Source: Pholis gunnellus (taxonomy: Eukaryota; Chordata; Actinopteri; Perciformes; Pholidae). From it: a DNA stretch of 64,000 bases. Each line of letters opens with the position of its first letter. Position 1 is the stretch's first letter. Shown piece by piece: positions 35,101-45,200 of this stretch. Made by a program: the position numbers and the translations under genes. The notes beneath the pieces were generated by a model. It made no database searches and was not told the DNA's origin. It saw nothing but the letters and a program-made list of their open reading frames with translations. The DNA is taken from positions 21,456,535 to 21,520,534 of the forward strand of contig OU342806.1 in assembly GCA_910591455.2 (NCBI GenBank), given 5' to 3'.

Positions 35101-38100
35101 TGTTGATGGGGCGGCAGTTGTTGTTGGGGCTGCAGTTGTTGTTCGGGCTGCAGTTGTCGTTGGGGCTGCAGTTGTCGTTGCAGCTTCAGTTGTTGTTGAT
35201 GGGGCGGCAGTTGTTATTTGGGCGGCAGTTGTTGGGGCTGCAGTTGTCGTTGCAGCTTCAGTTGTTGTTGGGACTGCAGTTGTCGTTGGGGCTGCAGTTG
35301 TCGTTGCAGCTTCAGTTGTTGTTGGGGCTGCAGTTGTCGTTGCAGCTTCAGTTGTTATTGGGGCTGCAGTTGTCGTTGGGGGTGCAGTTGTCGTTGCAGC
35401 TTCAGTTGTTGTTGGGGCTGCAGTTGTCGTTGGGGCTGCAGTTGTCGTTGCAGCTTCAGTTGTTGATGGGGCGGCAGTTGTTGTTTGGGCAACAGTTGTT
35501 GATGGGACTGCAGTTGTCGTTGAAGCTTCAGTTGTTGTTGAGGCTGGAGTTGTCGTTGGGGCTGCAGTTGTCGTTTGGGCTGCAGTTGTCGTTGCAGCTT
35601 CAGTTGTTGTTGGGGCTGCAGTTGTCGTTGGGGCTGCAGTTGTCGTTGCAGCTTCAGTTGTTGTTGATGGGGCGGCAGTTGTTGTTTGGGCGGCAGTTGT
35701 TGTTGCAGCTTCAGTTGTTGTTGGGGCTGCAGTTGTCGTTGGGGCTGCAGTTGTCGTTGCAGCTTCAGTTGTTGTTGATGGGGCGGCAGTTGTTGTTGGG
35801 GCTGCAGTTGTTGTTGGGGCTGCAGTTGTCGTTGCAGCTTCAGTTGTTGTTGGGGCTGCAGTTGTCGTTGCAGCTTCAGTTGTTGTTGGGGCAACAGTTG
35901 TTGATGGGACTGCAGTTGTCGTTGCAACTTCAGTTGTTGTTGAGGCTGGAGTTGTCGGGGCTGCAGTTGTCGTTTGGGCTGCAGTTGTCGTTGCAGCTTC
36001 AGTTGTTGTTGATGGAGCGGCAGTTGTTGTTTGGGCTGCAGTTGTTGTTGCAGCTTCAGTTGTTGATGGGGCTGCAGTTGTCGTTGCAGCTTCAGTTGTT
36101 GTTGATGGGGTGGCAGTTGTTGTTTGGGCGGCAGTTGTCAGGGCTGCAGTTGTCGTTGCAATTTCAGTTGTTGTTGGGGCTGCAGTTGTTGTTGGGGCTG
36201 CAGTTGTCGTTGCAGCTTCAGTTGTTGTTGGGGCTGCAGTTGTCGTTGGGGCTGCAGTTGTCGTTGCAGCTTCAGTTGTTGTTGATGGGGCGGCAGTTGT
36301 TGTTTGGGCGGCAGTTGTTGGGGCTGCAGTTGTCGTTGCAGCTTTAGTTGTTGGGGCTGCAGTTGTCGTTGGGGCTTTAGTTGTCGTTGCAGCTTCAGTT
36401 GTTGTTGGGGCTGCTGTTGTCGTTGCAGCTTCAGTTGTTGTTGGGGCTGCAGTTGTCGTTGGGGCTGCAGTGGTCGTTGCAGCTTCAGTTGTTGATGGGG
36501 CGGCAGTTGTTGTTTGGGTGGCAGTTGTTGGGGCTGCAGTTGTCGTTGCAGCTTCAGTTGTTGTTGGGGCTGCAGTTGTCGTTGGGGCTGCAGTTGTCGT
36601 TGCAGCTTCAGTTGTTGTTGATGGGGCGGCAGTTGTTGTTTGGGCAACAGTTGTTGGGGCTGCAGTTGTCGTTGCAGCTTCAGTTGTTGTTGGGGCTGCA
36701 GTTGTTGTTGGGGCTGCAGTTGTCGTTTGGGCTGCAGTTGTCGTTGCAGCTTCAGTTGTTGTTGGGGCTGCAGTTGTCGTTGGGGCTGCAGTTGTCGTTG
36801 CACCTTCAGTTATTGTTGAAGGGGCTGCAGTTGTCGTTGCAGCTTCAGTTGTCGTTGCGGCTGCAGTTGTTGTTGGGGCTGCAGTTGTCGTTTGGGCTGC
36901 AGTTGTCGTTGCAGCTTCAGTTGTTGTTGGGGCTGCAGTTGTCGTTGGGGCTGCAGTTGTCGTTGCAGCTTCAGTTGTTGTTGGGGCTGCAGTTGTCGTT
37001 GGGGCTGCAGTTGTCGTTGCAGCTTCAGTTGTTGTTGGGGCTGCAGTTGTCATTGCAGCTTCAGTTGTTGTTGGGGCTGCAGTTGTCGTTGGGGCTGCAG
37101 TTGTCGTTGCAGCTTCAGTTGTTGTTGATGGGGCGGCAGTTGTTGTTTGGGCAACAGTTGTTGGGGCTGCAGTTGTCGTTGCAGCTTCAGTTGTTGTTGG
37201 GGCTGCAGTTGTTGTTGGGGCTGCAGTTGTCGTTTGGGCTGCAGTTGTCGTTGCAGCTTCAGTTGTTGTTGGGGCTGCAGTTGTCGTTGGGGCTGCAGTT
37301 GTCGTTGCACCTTCAGTTGTTGTTGAAGGGGCTGCAGTTGTCGTTGCAGCTTCAGTTGTTGTTGGGGCTGCAGTTGTTGTTGGGGCTGCAGTTGTCGTTT
37401 GGGCTGCAGTTGTCGTTGCAGCTTCAGTTGTTGTTGGGGCTGCAGTTGTCGTTGGGGCTGCAGTTGTCGTTGCAGCTTCAGTTGTTGTTGGGGCTGCAGT
37501 TGTCGTTGGGGCTGCAGTTGTCGTTGCAGCTTCAGTTGTTGTTGGGGCTGCAGTTGTCGTTGCAGCTTCAGTTGTTGTTGGGGCTGCAGTTGTCGTTGCA
37601 GCTTCAGTTGTTGTTGATGGGGCGGCAGTTGTTGTTTGGGCAACAGTTGTTGGGGCTGCAGTTGTCGTTGCAGCTTCAGTTGTTGTTGGGACTGCAGTTG
37701 TTGTTGGGGCTGCAGTTGTCGTTTGGGCTGCAGTTGTCGTTGCAGCTTCAGTTGTTGTTGGGGCTGCAGTTGTTGTTGGGGCTGCGGTTGTCGTTGCACC
37801 TTCAGTTGTTGTTGAAGGGGCTGCAGTTGTCGTTGCAGCTTCAGTTGTTGTTGGGGCTGCAGTTGTTGTTGGGGCTGCAGTTGTCGTTGCACCTTCAGTT
37901 GTTGTTGAAGGGGCTGCAGTTGTCGTTGCAGCTTCAGTTGTTGTTGGGGCTGCAGTTGTTGTTGGGGCTGCAGTTGTCGTTCTGGCTGCAGTTGTCGTTG
38001 CAGCTTCAGTTGTTGTTGGGGCTGCAGTTGTCGTTGGGGCTGCAGTTGTCGTTGCAGCTTCAGTTGTTGTTGGGGCTGCAGTTGTCATTGCAGCTTCAGT

Positions 38101-41100
38101 TGTTGTTGGGGCTGCAGTTGTCGTTGCAGCTACAGTTGTCGTTGCAGCTTCAGTTGTTGTTGATGGGGCAGCAGTTGTTGTTTGGGCAACAGTTGTTGTT
38201 GGAGCTGCAGTTGTCGTTACAGATTCAGTTGTTGTTGATGGGGCGGCAGTTGTTGTTTGGGCGGCAGTTGTTGGGGCTGCAGTTGTCGTTGGGGCTGCAG
38301 TTGTCGTTGCAGCTTCAGTTGTTGTTGATGGGGCGGCAGTTGTTGTTTGGGCGGCAGTTGTTGGGGCTGCAGTTGTCGTTGCAGCTTCAGTTGTTGTTGA
38401 TGGGGCGGCAGTTGTTGTTTGGGCGGCAGTTGTTGGGGCTGCAGTTGTCGTTGCAGCTTCAGTTGTTGTTGGGGCTGCAGTTGTCGTTGGGGCTTTAGTT
38501 GTCATTGCAGCTTCAGTTGTTGTTGGGGCTGCAGTTGTCGTTGCAGCTTCAGTTGTTGTTGATGGGGTAGCAGTTGTTGTTTGGGCGGCAGTTGTCAGGG
38601 CTGCAGTTGTTGTTGCAATTTCAGTTGTTGTTGGGGCTGCAGTTGTTGTTGGGGCTGCAGTTGTCGTTGCAGCTTCAGTTGTTGTTGGGGCTGCAGTTGT
38701 CGTTGCAGCTTCAGTTGTTGTTGGGGCTGCAGTTGTCGTTGGGGCTGCAGTTGTCGTTGCAGCTTCAGTTGTTGTTGATGGGGCGGCAGTTGTTGTTTGG
38801 GCGGCAGTTGTTGGGGCTGCAGTTGTCGTTGCAGCTTCAGTTGTTGGGGCTGCAGTTGTCGTTGGGGCTTTAGTTGTCGTTGCAGCTTCAGTTGTTGTTG
38901 GGGCTGCAGTTGTTGTTGGGGCTGCAGTTGTCGTTGCAGCTTCAGTTGTTGTTGGGGCTGCAGTTGTCGTTCGGGCTGCAGTGGTCGTTGCAGCTTCAGT
39001 TGTTGTTGGGGCTGCAGTTGTCGTTCGGGCTGCAGTGGTCGTTGCAGCTTCAGTTGTTGATGGGGCGGCAGTTGTTGTTTGGGTGGCAGTTGTTGGGGCG
39101 GCAGTTGTCGTTGCAGCTTCAGTTGTTGTTGGGGCTGCAGTTGTCGTTGGGGCTGCAGTTGTCGTTGCAGCTTCAGTTGTTGTTGATGGGGCGGCAGTTG
39201 TTGTTCGGGCAACAGTTGTTGGGGCTGCAGTTGTCGTTGCAGCTTCAGTTGTTGTTGGGGCTGCAGTTGTTGTTGGGGCTGCAGTTGTTGTTGGGGCTGC
39301 AGTTGTCGTTTGGGCTGCAGTTGTCGTTGCAGCTTCAGTTGTTGTTGGGGCTGCAGTTGTCGTTGCACCTTCAGTTGTTGTTGAAGGGGCTGCAGTTGTC
39401 GTTGCAGCTTCAGTTGTTGTTGGGGCTGCAGTTGTTGTTGGGGCTGCAGTTGTTGTTGGGGCTGCAGTTGTCGTTTGGGCTGCAGTTGTCGTTGCAGCTT
39501 CAGTTGTTGTTGGGGCTGCAGTTGTCGTTGGGGCTGCAGTTGTCGTTGCAGCTTCAGTTGTTGTTGGTGGGGCGGCAGTTGTTGTTTGGCCGGCAGTTGT
39601 TGGGGCTGCAGTTGTCGTTGCAATATCAGTTGTTGTTGGGGCTGCAGTTGTTGTTGGGGCTGCAGTTGTCGTTACAGCTTCAGTTGTTGTTGGGGCTGCA
39701 GTTGTCGTTGGGGCTTTAGTTGTCGTTGCAGCTTTAGTTGTTGTTGGGGCTGCAGTTGTCGTTGCAGCTTCAGTTGTTGTTGGGGCTGCAGTTGTCGTTC
39801 GGGCTGCAGTGGTCGTTGCAGCTTCAGTTGTTGATGGGGCGGCAGTTGTTGTTTGGGTGGCAGTTGTTGGGGCTGCAGTTGTCGTTGCAGCTTCAGTTGT
39901 TGTTGGGGCTGCAGTTGTCGTTGCAGCTTCAGTTGTTGTTGATGGGGCAGCAGTTGTTGTTTGGGCAACAGTTGTTGTTGGAGCTGCAGTTGTCGTTACA
40001 GATTCAGTTGTTGTTGGGGCTGCAGTTGTCGTTGGGGCTGCAGTTGTCGTTGCAGCTTCAGTTGTTGTTGATGGGGCGGCAGTTGTTGTTTGGGCGGCAG
40101 TTGTTGGGGCTGCAGTTGTTGTTGCAGCTTCAGTTGTTGTTGGGGCTGCAGTTGTCAGGGCTGCAGTTGTCGTTGCAATTTCAGTTGTTGGGGCTGCAGT
40201 TGTTGTTGGGGCTGCAGTTGTCGTTGCAGCTTCAGTTGTTGTTGGGGCTGCAGTTGTCGTTGCAGCTTCAGTTGTTGTTGGGGCTGCAGTTGTCGTTGGG
40301 GCTGCAGTGGTCGTTGCAGCTTCAGTTGTCGTTGGGGCTTTAGTTGTCGTTGCAGCTTCAGTTGTTGTTGGGGCTGCAGTTGTCGTTGCAGCTTCAGTTG
40401 TTGTTGGGGCTGCAGTTGTCGTTGCAGCTTCAGTTGTTGTTGATGGGGTGGCAGTTGCTTTTTGGGCGGCAGTTGTCAGGGCTGCAGTTGTCGTTGTAAT
40501 TTCAGTTGTTGTTGGGGCTGCAGTTGTTGTTGGGGCTGCAGTTGTCATTGCAGTTTCAGTTGTTGTTGGGGCTGCAGTTGTCGTTGGGGCTGCAGTTGTC
40601 GTTGCAGCTGCAGTTGTTGTTGATGGGGCGGCAGTTGTTGTTTGGGCGGCAGTTGTTGGGGCTGCAGTTGTCGTTGCAGCTTCAGTTGTTGGGGCTGCAG
40701 TTGTCGTTGGGGCTTTAGTTGTCGTTGCAGCTTCAGTTGTTGTTGGGGCTGCAGTTGTCGTTGCAGCTTCAGTTGTTGTTGGGGCTGCAGTTGTCGTTCG
40801 GGCTGCAGTGGTCGTTGCAGCTTCAGTTGTTGATGGGGCGACAGTTGTTTGGGTGGCAGTTGTTGGGGCTGCAGTTGTCGTTGCAGCTTCAGTTGTTGTT
40901 GGGGCTGCAGTTGTCGTTGGGGCTGCAGTTGTCGTTGCAGCTTCAGTTGTTGTTGGGGCTGCAGTTGTCGTTGGGGCTGCAGTTGTCGTTGCAGCTTCAG
41001 TTGTTGTTGATGGGGTGGCAGTTGTTGTTTGGGCGACAGTTGTCAGGGCTGCAGTTGTCGTTGCAATTTCAGTTGTTGGGGCTGCAGTTGTTGTTGGGGC

Positions 41101-42272
41101 TGCAGTTGTCGTTGCAGCTTCAGTTGTTGTTGGGGCTGCAGTTGTCGTTGCAGCTTCAGTTGTTGTTGATGGGGTGGCAGTTGCTGTTTGGGCGGCAGTT
41201 GTCAGGGCTGCAGTTGTCGTTGTAATTTCAGTTGTTGGGGCTGCAGTTGTTGTTGGGGCTGCAGTTGTCATTGCAGTTTCAGTTGTTGTTGGGGCTGCAG
41301 TTGTCGTTGGGGCTGCAGTTGTCGTTGCAGCTTCAGTTGTTGTTGATGGGGCGGCAGTTGTTGTTTGGGCGGCAGTTGTTGGGGCTGCAGTTGTCGTTGC
41401 AGCTTCAGTTGTTGGGGCTGCAGTTGTCGTTGGGGCTTTAGTTGTCGTTGCAGCTTCAGTTGTTGTTGGGGCTGCAGTTGTCGTTGCAGCTTCAGTTGTT
41501 GTTGGGGCTGCAGTTGTCGTTCGGGCTGCAGTGGTCGTTGCAGCTTCAGTTGTTGATAGGGCGGCAGTTGTTTGGGTGGCAGTTGTTGGGGCTGCAGTTG
41601 TCGTTGCAGCTTCAGTTGTTGTTGGGGCTGCAGTTGTCGTTGGGGCTGCAGTTGTCGTTGCAGCTTCAGTTGTTGTTGATGGGGCGGCAGTTGTTGTTTG
41701 GGCAACAGTTGTTGGGGCTGCAGTTGTCGTTGCAGCTTCAGTTGTTGTTGGGGCTGCAGTTGTTGTTGGGGCTGCAGTTGTCGTTGCAGCTTCAGTTGTT
41801 GTTGGGGCTGCAGTTGTCGTTGGGGCTGCAGTTGTCGTTGCAGCTTCAGTTATTGGGGTGGCAGTTGTTGATGTTAGGACAGCTGTTGTTGGGGCAATAG
41901 TTGTTATTTGGGCGGCAGTTGTTGTTGGGGCTGCAGTTGTAGTTGCAGCTTCAATTGTTGTTGATGGGGCGGCAGTTGTTGATGTTAGGAAAGCAGTTGT
42001 TGTTGGGGTGCTAGTTGTTGTTTGGGGGGCAGTAGTTGTTGTTGGGGCGGCAGTTGTTGTTTGGGCTGCAGTTGTCGTTGGAGAAATGGTTGTTGTTGTT
42101 GGAGCTGCAGTTGTTGTGGCAGTATTACACAAACTGGTTCCACAACAGGATGGTCCACTGCTGATGCTACCAACGCTTTGCATGAAAGGAAGGCTACCCA
42201 GGCTTGCAGCAGCTGCACACAGGTTTGTAGATGCACAGCCAAAAGCTGGAGAAGTGCTGGACCCACTTGTCA
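10876..42272 (-). CDS. mucin-like gene exon 9: LU4 end, 31-kb mucin repeat, GPI-type tail
   Basis: This single uninterrupted exon of 31,397 coding bases has its acceptor ctgcag at 42278-42273. It first completes LU4 (CCGTSLCN near 42120). It then runs through about 1,700 hexads, chiefly AAPTTT, EAATTT, AAQTTT and AAPSTT, with rarer AARTTT, KAPTTT, EIATTT, PASTTT and AAPITT. Cys is absent from the array and Asn is almost absent (few N-glycosylation sites). Glu recurs about every 12-18 residues and gives an acidic backbone. The end is non-repetitive: TTSSSDACCFRLSMIHLLLG, then LIIFAFC and TAG at 10878-10876. Ser/Asp/Ala before a short hydrophobic tail fits a GPI-attachment signal. Confidence 0.85.
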
Positions 42273-45200
42273 CTGCAGAGGAAAAAATCATTGTTTAACT
42301 ACACAGCCTTCATTGTTGTAAGTTTGCTAATTGAATAAAATAAGTGATACCACAATGTAAAATATACTTAAAATATCAGAGATAAAAGTATTTTCGCTTC
42401 GTACGTGTTTATTACTATACTTTGAATACTATTGAATTATGACATGTCACATTTTGGGAATATTAGAACATCAAAACTTAAGTGTTTTGACTTTTCTTGA
42501 AGTAACTAGTCACTGTAGCTGTCATATGAATGTAGTGCAGTAAAAACTCCAATAATTACCAGTGATATTTAGTGGACTATAAGTATTAAGTAGCATATCA
42601 TAGAAATACTACAAATACGATAGAACAGCAGTTCAGGACATGTACTTCTTTACTTTCCTCCACTGGTTGATTTTCCAGATCTCACATGTAGTTGGTTTGA
42701 GATACTCTAAGGTTGTAATATACTTTTTGGAAACCACGTATGATTAAGACTCACCACTCGCTTGAAAGCAGCGGTCCTCCTCCCCCCTACATTGTAATGT
42801 AGAAGTACATTCAAAGGTCATGGGGTTACAAGTGAGACACTGTAGGGTGTTATTTGTCGGAACAGCAGGGACTGAAAGAGAAAAAAACATAATTTGTTTG
42901 AGGAAAAGAGAACATTTAAGCTTCACAAAATTTAAGATAGTCAAAGTCAATTTTGTATTCTTTTCATCTTAAATGAGGTATTTATACATCTGTACTTACA
43001 CGGTAGAGTGGCTCCATTGCAATCATCTGTGTTGCAGCACTCAACAGATGCAACTGCACCCGAAACACCCAAGTTGGCTGAAAATGTCTGAGAGCCTGTG
43101 GCTGGACACAGGGAGGATGATGCACACGCCTTGAATATTTGCTGTGCTGGAGTTCCAGATGAAGTGGCTACAAAATAAAAAGTTGAGTTTGTCAATATTG
43201 ACGGAAAGAACACATAACTCTACAGTACATTTATTTCTCTCAAAAGTAGAACATGGTATAAAGAAATGCCTACCTAGAATGGAAGCTGTTACACACATCG
43301 TCTCTGAGGAACAGTTGGCAAGTATTGTGTTTGAACACTGCAGATCTGTGCAAGTCTGACACTGAAGTGCCCGAGCTGAAATAGGGAGAAAAAATTGTCA
43401 ATGAATAATGATCACATCGCAAATGTCAAATCAAATATCTGAAGTGTATTGATTGTTTGTAAAGACTGAAAAGTTCTCTTCTTCTACTTCTTCCCCTTCT
43501 TCTGAAACAGGATTGTAAATAATATGAGGTTGTATTTTCTAAAAATGGTTTTCGTGTCTAATATACACTACTTGACCCTTTACTCAGAACACATATCTAT
43601 ATACGTGCACAGCCAAGTCCTGTCATGTATATTGCCTAAGAATTGTAATGTATCAAATGTATATTGATTTCGTATCAAATTTTGTCATTTACTAATTTTG
43701 CTGTATTCATTTTGCTGTAATCATTGTTCTAAATTGTCTTTATCCATTTCATGCCCCTTTAATAAACTGCTTCTTCTGTATTGTGACATGTGAATTTACC
43801 CTCTTGGGTTATTGTTGTTATGGCAGTTGTTGTTGGGGCTGCAGTTGTAGTTGCAGCTTCAATTGTTGTTGATGGGGCGGCAGTTGTTGATGTTAGGAAA
43901 GCAGTTGTTGTTGGGGTGCTAGTTGTTGTTTGGGGGGCAGTAGTTGTTGTTGGGGCGGCAGTTGTTGTTTGGGCTGCAGTTGTCGTTGGAGAAATGGTTG
44001 TTGTTGTTGGAGCTGCAGTTGTTGTGGCAGTATTACACAAACTGGTTCCACAACAGGATGGTCCACTGCTGATGCTACCAACGCTTTGCATGAAAGGAAG
44101 GCTACCCAGGCTTGCAGCAGCTGCACACAGGTTTGTAGATGCACAGCCAAAAGCTGGAGAAGTGCTGGACCCACTTGTCACTGCAGAGGAAAAAATCATT
44201 GTTTAACTACACAGCCTTCATTGTTGTAAGTTTGCTAATTGAATAAAATAAGTGATACCACAATGTAAAATATACTTAAAATATCAGAGATAAAAGTATT
44301 TTCGCTTCGTACGTGTTTATTACTATACTTTGAATACTATTGAATTATGACATGTCACATTTTGGGAATATTAGAACATCAAAACTTAAGTGTTTTGACT
44401 TTTCTTGAAGTAACTAGTCACTGTAGCTGTCATATGAATGTAGTGCAGTAAAAACTCCAATAATTACCAGTGATATTTAGTGGACTATAAGTATTAAGTA
44501 GCATATCATAGAAATACTACAAATACGATAGAACAGCAGTTCAGGACATGTACTTCTTTACTTTCCTCCACTGGTTGATTTTCCAGATCTCACATGTAGT
44601 TGGTTTGAGATACTCTAAGGTTGTAATATACTTTTTGGAAACCACGTATGATTAAGACTCACCACTCGCTTGAAAGCAGCGGTCCTCCTCCCCCCTACAT
44701 TGTAATGTAGAAGTACATTCAAAGGTCATGGGGTTACAAGTGAGACACTGTAGGGTGTTATTTGTCGGAACAGCAGGGACTGAAAGAGAAAAAAACATAA
44801 TTTGTTTGAGGAAAAGAGAACATTTAAGCTTCACAAAATTTAAGATAGTCAAAGTCAATTTTGTATTCTTTTCATCTTAAATGAGGTATTTATACATCTG
44901 TACTTACACGGTAGAGTGGCTCCATTGCAATCATCTGTGTTGCAGCACTCAACAGATGCAACTGCACCCGAAACACCCAAGTTGGCTGAAAATGTCTGAG
45001 AGCCTGTGGCTGGACACAGGGAGGATGATGCACACGCCTTGAATATTTGCTGTGCTGGAGTTCCAGATGAAGTGGCTACAAAATAAAAAGTTGAGTTTGT
45101 CAATATTGACGGAAAGAACACATAACTCTACAGTACATTTATTTCTCTCAAAAGTAGAACATGGTATAAAGAAATGCCTACCTAGAATGGAAGCCGTTAC

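Noticed and set aside
13183..40443. Cys-rich plus-strand frames (WGCSCRCSFSCC type) that look like metallothionein or keratin-associated proteins
   Set aside because: They are another frame of the same minisatellite. Cys comes from repeated tgc/tgt words, and the frames break at every unit variant.
12495..41705. Minus-strand Gln/Pro/Leu-rich frames (QLQPQQQLKLQRQ type) resembling prolamin or polyQ proteins
   Set aside because: They are shifted frames inside the mucin exon, with no start, signal or exon structure of their own.
10960..42120. Reading the array as a CRISPR-like or satellite (centromeric) array
   Set aside because: There are no spacers. The frame is kept for 31 kb, and real LU exons and a GPI-type end border it, so it is a coding minisatellite.
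34565..42298. Very long plus-strand open frames across the array (Val/Ala/Gly-rich or Leu/Gln-rich, up to about 2,577 codons)
   Set aside because: They are the antisense and shifted reading of an 18-bp repeat that contains almost no stop triplets in any frame. They lack signal, domains and splice context, while the minus strand has all of these.
42747..43213. Treating the copy A LU exons as a separate gene
   Set aside because: No signal-peptide exon, TATA box or start codon lies between copies A and B, and the phases allow direct splicing from exon 5B.
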